From Labilithrix sp. (GTDB lineage Bacteria; Myxococcota_A; Polyangia; Polyangiales; Polyangiaceae): a DNA stretch of 64,000 bases. The notes below the pieces were generated by a model. It was not told the origin of the DNA. It saw only the letters and a list, made by a program, of their open reading frames with translations, and searched no databases. The translations under genes were made by a program, and so were the position numbers. The stretch lies in the NCBI GenBank assembly GCA_019637195.1, contig JAHBWA010000031.1, positions 1 to 64,000 on the forward strand, given 5' to 3'. Below are positions 38,772 through 47,136 of this stretch, piece after piece (the first letter of the stretch is position 1; each line of letters begins with the position of its first letter).

Positions 38772-39548
38772 TCAGGCGCGCGGAGCCGTCGCGCCGACGA
38801 GCGCTGCGCCGCCGCCCATCGCGATCGCCTGCCCCGTGATGCCGTCGCCGGCGGACGAGCAGAGGAAGACGACGAGCTCGGCCACCTCCTCGGGCGCGAG
38901 CAAGCGCCCGAACGGCGCGACCGCCGCGGCCGTCGCCTCCTCCTCCGTCTTGCCCTGCGAGGCGGCGACCGCGCGGAGCGCGAGCTCGCCCGCCGGCGTG
39001 TCGACCCACCCGGTCACGACCGCGTTGCACGTGATCCTCCTCGGCGCGAGCTCGCTCGCCGTGGCGCGCACGAGCCCGAGGACGGCGGCTTCGCTCGCGC
39101 ACGCGGCCGCGCCCGACCTCGCGAGGACGCTGCTCGTGGCGATGAGGCGGCCCGGGCCCTTCATCCGCTTCGCGGCGGCGTCGAACGTGTAGTACGCCCC
39201 CATCACGTTCGTCGTGAGGATGGCCTCGGCGGGTCCGACGTCGCCGCCGCCGAGGTCGGCCCTTCCCGACTGCCTCGCGTTGGCGATGACGATGTCGAGG
39301 CCGTCGAAGACCTCGACGGCGCGATCGACCGCGGCCGTCACGTGCGCCGGGTCCCGGACGTCACCGCGGAGGTGGCGCGCCTTGCCGCCGCCGTAGACGA
39401 TCTCCCCGACGGTCTCCCCGAGCGCCCTCTCGTCGCGACCGGTGACCACGATCCGCACGCCCCTTGCCGAGAGCGCGAGCGCGATGCTCCGCCCGATGCC
39501 CTTGCCTCCGCCGGTGACCAGCGCGACCTTGCCGTCGAGACCCTTCAT
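38772..39548 (-). CDS. SDR-fold protein lacking the catalytic Tyr and Lys
   Basis: The 258 residues form a classical short-chain dehydrogenase fold. The cofactor loop is TGGGKGIG (12-19), GDVRDPAHV follows strand 3, NVMGAYYTFDAA holds the conserved Asn114 helix, and the C-terminal ITGQAIAMGGG is present. The active-site segment reads SSVLARSGAAACASEAAVLG. The Tyr of YxxxK is Ala149 and the Lys is Glu153, and the loop between the catalytic Ser and this position is shorter than usual. The NNAG motif is also altered (ANARQSG). A standard oxidoreductase mechanism is therefore unlikely; binding or regulatory roles are possible. TAGCAT (minus) ends 9 nt before the ATG. Intact reading frame and normal codon use argue against a pseudogene. 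Confidence 0.85.
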   Translation of the reverse strand: MKGLDGKVALVTGGGKGIGRSIALALSARGVRIVVTGRDERALGETVGEIVYGGGKARHLRGDVRDPAHVTAAVDRAVEVFDGLDIVIANARQSGRADLGGGDVGPAEAILTTNVMGAYYTFDAAAKRMKGPGRLIATSSVLARSGAAACASEAAVLGLVRATASELAPRRITCNAVVTGWVDTPAGELALRAVAASQGKTEEEATAAAVAPFGRLLAPEEVAELVVFLCSSAGDGITGQAIAMGGGAALVGATAPRA

Positions 39549-39557
39549 GGGGCGCGG

Positions 39558-39563
39558 ATGCTA
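39558..39563 (-). promoter_or_regulatory. -10-like TAGCAT before the SDR gene
   Basis: On the minus strand TAGCAT ends 9 nt before the ATG at 39548. No Shine-Dalgarno is present. Confidence 0.4.
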
Positions 39564-39665
39564 GCGCATCCCGGCGCACGCGGACCCGGCGCGAACGGGT
39601 GGCGAACACGGCGCCGCTCCGCGAGGCGCCGCGCTCCGCGCCGCTGGCCTTCGGGCGTTCCGCGG

Positions 39666-39695
39666 TTGACGCCTCGAAGGCCGCGGCGGTACACC
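39666..39695 (+). promoter_or_regulatory. Promoter-like TTGACG / TACACC before the 39702 gene
   Basis: TTGACG (39666-39671), an 18-bp spacer and TACACC (39690-39695) end 6 nt before the GTG at 39702. Transcription would begin at the start codon. Confidence 0.45.
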
Positions 39696-39701
39696 CGTGC
39701 C

Positions 39702-40154
39702 GTGCCCGGCAACAAACGCGTGACGCGCGTGGTCTACGGCGTCTACGTCGTCGTCGTGGCGGCGTTCGTCATCTCGAACATCGCGCAGGTCGCGAGCGCC
39801 GTCTTCGGCGAGCCCGACAGCGTCGAGGCCGCCGGCGGCCCGACGTTCCCGAAGGTCGGGCCTGCCTGCGCCGAGGTCCTCGGCGCAGAGGCCGCGGCCA
39901 TCGACGAGGCGCGGCAGGCGGCGAGCGCCGAGGCGACCGCCGACGCCGCCAGGGCGCGCTACGAGCGCGAGCGGAGCACGAAACGCTCGCCGGAGCTCGA
40001 GCGAGTCTGCTCGGCCGACCCCCACGGGATCGACGCGCGCGCGAGCCTCGCTCGTCTCGAGCGGGCGGCCGAGGCCCAGGCCGTTCGGACGGTGACCGAG
40101 CTTAGGCCCGTGCGCCTTTCCGCCCAGTCGTTTATAAGTGGTCACCCCCGATGA
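39702..40154 (+). CDS. Small membrane protein coupled to the DEAD-box helicase
   Basis: The 150-residue product has one N-terminal transmembrane helix (about 10-32, VVYGVYVVVVAAFVISNIAQVA) and then a charged helical region likely to form a coiled coil (EAAAIDEARQAASAEATADAARARYERER). Function unknown. A single Cys pair (CAEV, VCSAD) is present. The GTG start at 39702 directly follows a promoter-like element. Its stop overlaps the helicase start as ATGA at 40151-40154, so translation of the helicase is probably coupled to it. This position makes it a candidate membrane tether or expression control for the helicase, which is inference. Confidence 0.7.
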   Translation: MPGNKRVTRVVYGVYVVVVAAFVISNIAQVASAVFGEPDSVEAAGGPTFPKVGPACAEVLGAEAAAIDEARQAASAEATADAARARYERERSTKRSPELERVCSADPHGIDARASLARLERAAEAQAVRTVTELRPVRLSAQSFISGHPR

Positions 40155-42331
40155 ACCAGGCGTCCGCCACCACCGCAGCCGACACCGAAGCTGCGCCCAC
40201 TCCGACGTTCGACGCCATCCCGCTGGGAGGCGAGGTCCGCAAGGCCGTCGACGCGCTCGGCTACGTCCACCCCACGCCGGTCCAGCTCGCCGTGTTCGAC
40301 CCCGCGACGCGCGGCAAGAGCCTCGTCGTGCAGGCCCGCACCGGCACCGGCAAGACCGCCGCGTTCGGTCTGCCGATCATCGACAGCCTGGTGAAGCGCT
40401 CGCAGCCGGGCGTCCAGGCGCTGATCCTGACGCCGACCCGCGAGCTCGCGCTGCAGGTCGGGCGGGAGCTCGAGCAGCTCGCGCAGTTCCGCGGGACGAA
40501 GATCGTGCCGATCTACGGCGGCGCGCCGATGGGCCGCCAGATCACCGCGCTCGAGGAGGGCGCGCAGGTCGTCGTCGGCACTCCCGGCCGCGTCCTCGAC
40601 CACCTCCGCCGCGGCACGCTCGACCCCTCGAACATCCGCATCTTCGTCCTCGACGAGGCCGACGAGATGCTGAGCATGGGCTTCCAGAAGGAGCTCAACG
40701 CGATCATCGAGACGCTGCCGAAGGATCGGCAGGGCCTCTATTTCAGCGCGACCATCCCGCCCGACGTCGAGCGGCTCGCGAACAACCACCTCCGCGACCC
40801 CGAGTACGTCACGCTCTCGAGCGACCAGATCGGCGCGCTCTCGATCAGCCATTTCGTCTACCTCGTGCGCGAGGGAGACAAGCGCGCCGCCCTCACCCGC
40901 ATCATCGAGGTCGAGGATCCCGAGAGCGCGGTCGTCTTCTGCAACACGAAGGACGAGACCGAGCGCGTCGCGGAGGCGCTGAAGAGCCGCGGCTACGACG
41001 CCGACTGGCTGAACGGCGATCTCGAGCAGCGCGAGCGCGAGCGCGTGATGCAGGCCACGCGCGAAGGCAAGCTCCGCTTCCTCGTCGCCACCGACGTCGC
41101 CGCGCGCGGGATCGACATCTCGCACCTCACCCACGTCATCAACGCCGACTTCCCGGAGTCGGCGGAGCAGTACGTCCATCGCACCGGCCGCACCGGCCGC
41201 GCCGGCCGCACCGGCACCGCGATCTCGGTGGTCGGGCCGAAGGACGTCGGCCACCTCTACATGCTCCGCCTGACGTACAAGATCCGCCCCATCGAGCGGA
41301 TGCTCCCGACGCAGGGTGAGCTCCGCACGCGGGCCGAGGCGGACATGATCGCCTTCCTCGCCGACGCCTACGCCGGCAAGGCGCAGGATCCGCAGCACCG
41401 GGCGATCGCGCGGCGGCTGCTCACCCACGACAGCGCCGAGGTCGTGATCGCCGGGCTCCTCGCCGATCACCTGGGCGCGTCCTCGGGGGATCCGACGCAG
41501 GAGGCAGCCGACGCCCGCCGCGCGAAGAGCCCGCCGCCCGTGGTGGAGGAGCGGCCGCGCGAAGGCCGCGCGGCCGATCGCGAGCCCCGGACCCTCCGAG
41601 ACGGCGAGAAGCCCTCGCCGGAGCGCGGCCGCCGCGACCGCGACCGCGGTGAGCGGCGCGAACGCCGTCCGGCGTCCACGCTCTCGAGCTGGGAGCCGCC
41701 GAGCGAGAAGGACGACGACGCCCCGCTCTTCCGCGACGACGGCACGAAGCCCGGGCTCGGGCCCAAGTCGCCAGACCCGTCGGCGGCGGCAGCGGCCCCC
41801 GCGCCGCGCGACAGGCAGCAGGATCGCGGCGGGCGCCGCGGCCGCGGCGAGCGCGGCTTCGGTGGTCGTCACGCCCCCCGCCACGACGGCGAGGAGGTGA
41901 GCGCCGAGGCCGACACCATCGACATCGGGCGGCCGCCGCTCCCGCAGTACCACATCGAGGACGAGCCCACGGTCGTCTTCGGCGGTCGCCTGCCCAAGCC
42001 GCGCGCCGCAGAGGTCGCGCGCGAGCTCGCGCCCGAGTCGGCCTCGGCCCCGTCGCGCGAGCCGCGCCACGAAGGCCACGCCGACGATCCCGCGTTCACC
42101 AACGTGTTCTTGAACGTCGGGCGACGCGACGGCCTCCACGCCGAGGACGTCCAGCGCCTCCTCGTCGAGAAGGCGGGCCTCGCCGAGGGCGACATCGGGC
42201 ACATCCGCCTGCGCGATCGCATCACGTTCGTCGGGATCCGCAAGGAGCACTCCGAGCGGGCGATCCAGGCGCTCATCGGCCACGTCGTCGGCGATCGCAC
42301 GCTGAACGCCGAGCCGGCGCGCGAGCGCTGA
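40151..42331 (+). CDS. DEAD-box ATP-dependent RNA helicase with DbpA-type RNA-binding domain
   Basis: The 726-residue cytosolic helicase has all standard motifs. The Q motif region is GYVHPTPVQLAVF, motif I ARTGTGKT, Ia PTRELALQ, II DEAD, III SAT, V VATDVAARGIDI and VI HRTGRTGRAG. Residues about 430-650 are a long Arg/Glu/Pro/Asp-rich disordered linker with RGG-like pieces (RGGRRGRGERGFGG). The last 75 residues (NVFLNVGRRDGLHAEDVQRLL ... FVGIRKEHSERAI) match the RRM-like domain of DbpA/CsdA. This suggests a role in ribosome assembly or cold-shock RNA remodelling. The ATG overlaps the preceding membrane-protein stop. Confidence 0.95.
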   Translation: MNQASATTAADTEAAPTPTFDAIPLGGEVRKAVDALGYVHPTPVQLAVFDPATRGKSLVVQARTGTGKTAAFGLPIIDSLVKRSQPGVQALILTPTRELALQVGRELEQLAQFRGTKIVPIYGGAPMGRQITALEEGAQVVVGTPGRVLDHLRRGTLDPSNIRIFVLDEADEMLSMGFQKELNAIIETLPKDRQGLYFSATIPPDVERLANNHLRDPEYVTLSSDQIGALSISHFVYLVREGDKRAALTRIIEVEDPESAVVFCNTKDETERVAEALKSRGYDADWLNGDLEQRERERVMQATREGKLRFLVATDVAARGIDISHLTHVINADFPESAEQYVHRTGRTGRAGRTGTAISVVGPKDVGHLYMLRLTYKIRPIERMLPTQGELRTRAEADMIAFLADAYAGKAQDPQHRAIARRLLTHDSAEVVIAGLLADHLGASSGDPTQEAADARRAKSPPPVVEERPREGRAADREPRTLRDGEKPSPERGRRDRDRGERRERRPASTLSSWEPPSEKDDDAPLFRDDGTKPGLGPKSPDPSAAAAAPAPRDRQQDRGGRRGRGERGFGGRHAPRHDGEEVSAEADTIDIGRPPLPQYHIEDEPTVVFGGRLPKPRAAEVARELAPESASAPSREPRHEGHADDPAFTNVFLNVGRRDGLHAEDVQRLLVEKAGLAEGDIGHIRLRDRITFVGIRKEHSERAIQALIGHVVGDRTLNAEPARER

Positions 42332-42377
42332 TCCGCCCCGTTCGATCCCCCGGTCGCGGCCGGCGCCCGTTGACGCG

Positions 42378-42400
42378 GAGCCAGCGCGAGCGCTTGGCTC
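42378..42400 (+). terminator. Inverted repeat downstream of the helicase gene
   Basis: GAGCCAGCGC ... GCGCTTGGCTC forms a near-perfect stem 46 nt after the stop codon. No U-tract follows. The 269-bp gap (42332-42600) contains no gene. Confidence 0.35.
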
Positions 42401-42563
42401 GTTGGCACGCCGGCGGCGCGCACCTGCCGGTCCGCGCCGCCGGCTCGCGAAACTTCCAGCCGTAGGAGACGCCTCGTCCCGAGGCCTCTCTCGGGGACGC
42501 CGCCCGGGCGCGAGGCACGGTGATTTCGGCCCACAATTCGCCAGGCGAAGGCGCGGCCGTCTA

Positions 42564-42593
42564 TTGAGCGGAGTTGCCGACCTCGGGTAACGT
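42564..42593 (+). promoter_or_regulatory. Promoter-like TTGAGC / TAACGT before the pseudokinase gene
   Basis: TTGAGC (42564-42569), an 18-bp spacer and TAACGT (42588-42593), ending 7 nt before the ATG at 42601. A leaderless message is predicted. Confidence 0.5.
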
Positions 42594-42600
42594 TGGCTCC

Positions 42601-44175
42601 ATGTCGGCACTCGCTTCGCCCGCCGCCGCGGGCGTGCACCCCTCGGCGCCCACGACGTTCCGCGCCGTGATGGACTCGCGACGCGCCGAAGGCCGCCGCC
42701 TCTCCCTCGACGACGCGATCGCCGTCATCGTGCCGGTGTGCGTCGACCTCAAGGAGCGACACGCGCGGGGCGAGCTGCACTTCGTCCACCCGTCCGCGAT
42801 CGCGACGAGCCCGGACGGGCTCATGCGCGTCAGCCCCGAGCTCGCGGTGAACCCGAGCGACCCTCGCGACCGCGCGGCGCTCGCGCCCGAGGTGCTCCGC
42901 GCGAACGCGCCCGGCAACGCGCGCGCGAGCGTGTTCGCCGTCGGCGCCATGCTCTACGAGGCCGTCTGCGGGATGCCGGTCGGCCCCGGGATGCGCCGCC
43001 CGCGCGACGCCAACCCGGACCTGCCGGAGGCGCTCGAGCACTTGCTGGCGAAGGCGCTCGTCGCCGATCCGTCGCACCGCCCCGACGATCTCGGCGCGCT
43101 CGCGAGCGCGATGCACCACCTCGCGCCGATGAAGAGCATCCCGCCGCCGGACGCCGACGTCTCGAAGCTCGATCGCGCCGACGGGTTCGAGGTCGACATC
43201 CGCCTCTCGATCATGCCACCCGAGCTGGGCCCCGGCATGGAGCCTCCTCCGCCTTCCATCCCGCAGCCGATCGCGCCGCCCGCGTCGTCGCCCGCGGCGG
43301 CCGCCGCGCAGGCCCAGGCGCTGGCCCAGGTCGCTCGGGATCCGACGCGCCAGCTGGCCGTCCTCAAGGCGCGCCTCGAGTCGGACCCCCGGCCCCGCTA
43401 CGTCGTCAACAAGGAGCGCATGGATCACGGCCCCTTCAGCGCCGTCGAGCTCCTCCAGCAGATCGCCTCGCACAAGTTCGTCGGCAAGGACATCCTGCGC
43501 GACGAGCTGACCGGCGGCTCGAAGGAGATCGACGAGTGGGAGGAGTTCGCTCCCTTCGCGCAGCACGCGCGCATGCACCGCGACATCGCGCACGAGAAGA
43601 AGGAAGTCGCCAAGGTCGAGAAGGCGGAGAAGAAGGCCGGCGCGGCGAAGTTCATCGTCGGTATCGTCATGGCCGTCGCGCTCGTGGCCGTCGGCGTCGT
43701 CTTCGTCATCAAACAGGTCGGCTCGCGCAAGGACGGCGGCGACCTGAGCGACGATCCGTCCGCGGTCGACCTGTCCGGCGGCGGCTCGCTCAAGGGCGGC
43801 AAGAAGGCCGGCGGCGGAGGCAAGGCCGGCGGCGGAGGCGGCGGCGCCGGCGCCGGCTTCGTCGGCGGCATGAGCTACGAGCAGGCGCTGAACTCGAACA
43901 ACCAGGAGATCAGCATGGGCGCCAAGGGCGGCCCCGATCTCACCGACGCGCAGCTCCACGCTCCGATGAGGAACGCGGCCTTCATCAGCGGGTGCGGCGC
44001 GCCGGACAGCATGAAGGTCACGGTGCGGGTCGCCGTGAAGAACGGCCGGGCGTGGGGCGTCACCGTCAGCACGAACCCGCCGAACCGCGCGGTCGCCTCG
44101 TGCGTCGATCGCCACGTCCGTGGGCTCGGGTGGCCGCCGAACGCGAAGATGGACTTCTTCACGACGACGTACTGA
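42601..44175 (+). CDS. Pseudokinase-GYF-like-transmembrane protein
   Basis: The 524 residues begin with a remnant Ser/Thr-kinase domain (about 20-180). The N-lobe Lys and the HRD and DFG motifs are absent, but the C-lobe is recognisable: LHFVHPSAIATSPDG in the catalytic-loop position, then ASVFAVGAMLYEAVCGMPVG and LEHLLAKALVADPSHRPDD. A Pro/Ala linker follows, then a GYF_2-like domain (about 265-325: PRYVVNKERMDHGPFSAVELL), a coiled segment, a transmembrane helix (about 355-377) and a Gly/Lys linker. The C-terminal periplasmic domain (about 420-524) resembles the TonB-like or AgmX-type ends of myxobacterial motility and signalling proteins. Probably a membrane signalling scaffold without kinase activity. 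The ATG at 42601 follows TAACGT by 7 nt. Confidence 0.8.
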   Translation: MSALASPAAAGVHPSAPTTFRAVMDSRRAEGRRLSLDDAIAVIVPVCVDLKERHARGELHFVHPSAIATSPDGLMRVSPELAVNPSDPRDRAALAPEVLRANAPGNARASVFAVGAMLYEAVCGMPVGPGMRRPRDANPDLPEALEHLLAKALVADPSHRPDDLGALASAMHHLAPMKSIPPPDADVSKLDRADGFEVDIRLSIMPPELGPGMEPPPPSIPQPIAPPASSPAAAAAQAQALAQVARDPTRQLAVLKARLESDPRPRYVVNKERMDHGPFSAVELLQQIASHKFVGKDILRDELTGGSKEIDEWEEFAPFAQHARMHRDIAHEKKEVAKVEKAEKKAGAAKFIVGIVMAVALVAVGVVFVIKQVGSRKDGGDLSDDPSAVDLSGGGSLKGGKKAGGGGKAGGGGGGAGAGFVGGMSYEQALNSNNQEISMGAKGGPDLTDAQLHAPMRNAAFISGCGAPDSMKVTVRVAVKNGRAWGVTVSTNPPNRAVASCVDRHVRGLGWPPNAKMDFFTTTY

Positions 44176-44342
44176 CCGCCCGCGGCCCGCGAGCTCGACC
44201 AGTCCGAGGCGGGGCGGTGGCGCCGGCCACGCGACGCCAACCTCGCGCGCGCCCCGGACCGTCCGCGGTCCGCGAGCTCGAGCAGACTCGCGGGCCGCGT
44301 GAGCGCGCCGGCCATGGAACACGGGCTGCAGCGCTCGCGCGC

Positions 44343-45320
44343 ATGGCCCGCCGCGCGCGTACGAAACCGAAGCACGACGAAGAAGCTCCGGGCAGCGAGT
44401 CCCCGCGGAGGAGCGCCTCGGTTGGGGCAGCTCGCGGCATCTGGAGCGGCTCGGTCAGCTTCGGCCTGCTCCAGATCCCGGTCACGCTGATCCCGGCCGA
44501 GCAGCGCGCGGACGAGCTGCACTTCCGGCTGCTCGACAAGCGCGACCTCTCCCCGGTCCGCTACCAGCGCGTGAGCACCGCGACGGGCGAGCCGGTCGAG
44601 TGGAAGGACATCGTCAAGGGCTACGAGCTCGACGACGACAGCTTCGTGGTCATCGAGCGTGACGACCTCGCCAAGGCGAACGTGAAGGCGACGCAGACCA
44701 TCGACATCCAGGACTTCGTGCCCCGCGACCAGATCGACGCGGCCTTCTTCGAGACTCCGTACTTCATGGTGCCTCAGGCGCGCTCCTCGAAGGCGTACGT
44801 CCTGCTCCGCGACGCGCTCGCGGCCCGCGACGCCGTGGCGATCGCGACGTTCGTGCTCCGCACGCGCGAGCACCTCGTGGCCGTCATGCCCGCGGGAGAC
44901 GCGCTCATGCTCGAGGTGCTCCGCTTCGGCCACCAGCTCAAGGACGTCGCGGAGATCCCCCTCCCGCTGCCGGGAGCGTCCTCCGCCACGGAGCCGAGCG
45001 AGCGCGAGCGCGCGATGGCGGAGCGGCTCATCGACGGGATGATGGCCGACTGGGATCCGCACAAATACAAGGACCGCTACTACCGCGACGTGATGAAGAT
45101 CATCGACGAGAAGGCGAAGACCGGCAAGACGACGGAGCACCACGCGCCGAAGGCCGGCGCCGTCGCGCACGACGTCGTCGACCTGCTCACGCTCCTCGAG
45201 AAGAGCGTCGCGAAGTCGAGCCGCGCCGCCAATGACGCGCGCCCCGGTCCCAAGAAGGCCGCCGCGAAGGCGCCAGCCGCTCGCGCGCGCAAGAGCGCGA
45301 AGAAGAGGCGCGCCGCATGA
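44343..45320 (+). CDS. ku: Ku DNA-end-binding protein (NHEJ)
   Basis: The 325-residue bacterial Ku has the core beta-barrel (about 30-265). It reads IWSGSVSFGLLQIPVTLIPAEQ, DLSPVRYQRVSTATGEPVEW, IVKGYELDDDSFVVIERDDL, FVPRDQIDAAFFETPYFMVP, then MAERLIDGMMADWDPHKYKDRYY. A Lys/Ala-rich C-terminal tail (about 295-325) follows, as in other Ku proteins that bind DNA internally. It forms a ring on broken DNA ends and recruits LigD. No ligD is in the window. The ATG at 44343 has no Shine-Dalgarno. Its stop overlaps the next gene's start (ATGA), so the DUF72 gene is translationally coupled to it. Confidence 0.95.
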   Translation: MARRARTKPKHDEEAPGSESPRRSASVGAARGIWSGSVSFGLLQIPVTLIPAEQRADELHFRLLDKRDLSPVRYQRVSTATGEPVEWKDIVKGYELDDDSFVVIERDDLAKANVKATQTIDIQDFVPRDQIDAAFFETPYFMVPQARSSKAYVLLRDALAARDAVAIATFVLRTREHLVAVMPAGDALMLEVLRFGHQLKDVAEIPLPLPGASSATEPSERERAMAERLIDGMMADWDPHKYKDRYYRDVMKIIDEKAKTGKTTEHHAPKAGAVAHDVVDLLTLLEKSVAKSSRAANDARPGPKKAAAKAPAARARKSAKKRRAA

Positions 45321-46477
45321 GCCCGGCACGAGGAGAGCGTCAACGGCCGGCGAGGACGGCACGCGGGGCGGCGAGCGCGAGGCGCGACGCCGAGCGGATG
45401 GGCGCGCGACAGGCGCGCGGCAGGCCGGCGGCGCGCGGTGGGCCCGCGCCCCGCGCACGTCGTGGTTCGTCGCCAGGAGCGCACCCGCGAACGGGGGGCG
45501 AGGTCCGGATCGGCATCTCGGGCTGGCACTATCCACCCTGGCGTGGCGTGTTCTACCCCGAGGGGCTCGCGCAGCGTCGCGAGCTCGAGCTCGCGAGCCG
45601 GCGGCTCCGCACCGTCGAGATCAACGCCTCCTTCTACGCGCTGCAGCGACCGTCGACCTACGAGGCCTGGTACGCGGCGGCGCCCGAGGGCTTCGTCTTC
45701 GCGGTGAAGGGCGGCCGCTTCATCACCCACGACAAGCGGCTGCGCGACTGCGGCGGACCGCTCGCGAACTTCTTCGCGTCGGGCGTGCTCGCGCTCGAGG
45801 ACAAGCTCGGCCCCGTCCTATGGCAGCTCCCTCCCCAGCTGGCGTTCGACGCCGAGCGCCTCGAGGAGTTCCTCGCGTCGCTCCCGCGCACGACCGACGC
45901 GGCCGCGGCGCTCGCGCAGCGTCACGACGCGCGCCTCACGCACGGCACCTGGTGTCGCGTCCACACCTCTCGACCGATCCGCCACGCGATCGAGGTCCGG
46001 CACGAGTCGTTCGACGATCCCGCGTTCGTGCGCATCCTGAGGAGGGCGAACGTCGCGCTCTGCGTCTCCGACGCCGCCGGCGAGTGGCCTTGTCTCGAAG
46101 ACGTCACCGCCGACTTCGTCTACGTGCGCCTCCACGGGGCCACGCGGCTCTACGCGAGCGGCTACGCGAGTCGCGCGCTCGATCGCTGGGCAGCGCGCGT
46201 CGCGGCGTGGCGCCGGGGCGCGCAGCCGTCCGACGCCGCTCTCGCGGCTCCCTACGCCGCGCCGTGCTCACGCGACGCGCGGGACGTCTACGTCTACTTC
46301 GACAACGACGCGGAGGCCCGAGCGCCGTTCGACGCGATGAACCTCGCCGCTCGCCTCGGGCACGGCGCGCACGTCACCTTCCCTCGTGCGCGCTGGCGCG
46401 CGGCCGCCGCCGAGCGGGCGAAGGCCGGCACCCCTCGGCGCCCATGGCGCTCCCGGCGCGACCGCGCAGGCGAATGA
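45317..46477 (+). CDS. DUF72 (YecE-like) TIM-barrel protein coupled to ku
   Basis: The 386 residues begin with an Arg/Ala-rich, probably disordered tail (1-62), which may bind nucleic acid. A complete DUF72 TIM-barrel domain follows: VRIGISGWHYPPWRGVFYP, VEINASFYALQRPSTYEAW, FVFAVKGGRFITH, VLWQLPPQL, AIEVRHESF and VYVYFDNDAEARAPFDA. DUF72 proteins have no firmly established reaction; the fold resembles endonuclease IV and xylose isomerase. The ATGA overlap with ku suggests a shared role in DNA-end repair. The start could lie further in, because the first 60 residues are low-complexity, but the overlap favours 45317. Confidence 0.88.
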   Translation: MSPARGERQRPARTARGAASARRDAERMGARQARGRPAARGGPAPRARRGSSPGAHPRTGGEVRIGISGWHYPPWRGVFYPEGLAQRRELELASRRLRTVEINASFYALQRPSTYEAWYAAAPEGFVFAVKGGRFITHDKRLRDCGGPLANFFASGVLALEDKLGPVLWQLPPQLAFDAERLEEFLASLPRTTDAAAALAQRHDARLTHGTWCRVHTSRPIRHAIEVRHESFDDPAFVRILRRANVALCVSDAAGEWPCLEDVTADFVYVRLHGATRLYASGYASRALDRWAARVAAWRRGAQPSDAALAAPYAAPCSRDARDVYVYFDNDAEARAPFDAMNLAARLGHGAHVTFPRARWRAAAAERAKAGTPRRPWRSRRDRAGE

Positions 46478-46480
46478 CGC

Positions 46481-46560
46481 CGCGGGCCGTTCGGTGACGA
46501 CAACGCGGGCCGTTCGGCGACGACGCCGCGACCACTCGGCGACGACGCCGCGGGGCCCCG
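46481..46560. repeat. 22-23-bp tandem repeat just after the DUF72 stop codon
   Basis: Units at 46481-46503, 46504-46526 and 46527-46548 (CGCGGGCCGTTCGG(T/C)GACGAC-like) plus a partial fourth. They fill the whole gap between convergent genes. Confidence 0.85.
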
Positions 46561-46561
46561 A

Positions 46562-46963
46562 CTACTGGGCGCCCGGAGGCTTCGGCAGGCAGGCAGCGGC
46601 CGGACCGCCGGCGACGAAGCACGTCGCGCCCTGGATGCAATCGGCGTCCGACACGCAGGGGAACGCGCACTTCTGGTACTGGAGGTTGCAGCGGTGGGTC
46701 ATGCACTGCGAGTCGTTCTGGCACGCGAGCGCCGTCGGGCCGGGCGTCGCGAGCTGTCCCGGCACCGGAGCGCCGGGCTGCGGCTGCTGCTGGTAGTTCG
46801 GATCCCCGGGCTGGGGGACGTACCCCGGCTGGCCAGGCTGCGGCTGCGCGTAGGGCTGCACGGGCTGCGCGGGCGTGGCCGGCGGCGGCTCGTCCTTGCT
46901 GCACGCGACGAGCGCTCCGAGCACTGAAACGACACCGACGACCGCGAACGAGATCCTTGCCAT
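46562..46963 (-). CDS. Small Cys-rich lipoprotein
   Basis: The 133-residue product has a lipoprotein signal (VLGALVAC, Cys21) and a Pro/Gln-rich spacer (QPYAQPQPGQPGYVPQPGD). A compact Cys module follows: ACQNDSQCMTHRCNLQYQKCAFPCVSDADCIQGATCF, with about eight Cys in a C-x5-C-x4-C-like pattern. This resembles the Dickkopf-like or EB-type Cys modules common in myxobacterial surface proteins. A strong Shine-Dalgarno (GGAGGAA) precedes the ATG at 46963. Function unknown. Confidence 0.82.
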   Translation of the reverse strand: MARISFAVVGVVSVLGALVACSKDEPPPATPAQPVQPYAQPQPGQPGYVPQPGDPNYQQQPQPGAPVPGQLATPGPTALACQNDSQCMTHRCNLQYQKCAFPCVSDADCIQGATCFVAGGPAAACLPKPPGAQ

Positions 46964-47136
46964 GGTTCCTCCAAGCTACGGGCGCACAACCTCGACCGCA
47001 GAAGCCCTAGAACTATCGGCCGCGCGCGAGAGCGTCAACCAGCCTTCACGCGCGCACGCGCGGCGCGCCCCGAGCGATTGCGTCAACGCGCGAGGCGCGG
47101 CGCGCCTTACAGGCCCTCCGCGCGATAGGCGGGTCG

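Noticed and set aside
38599..39192. Plus-strand gene beginning in the prenyl synthase leader
   Set aside because: It runs opposite the SDR gene and its early part coincides with the promoter and dyad; the translation has no domain.
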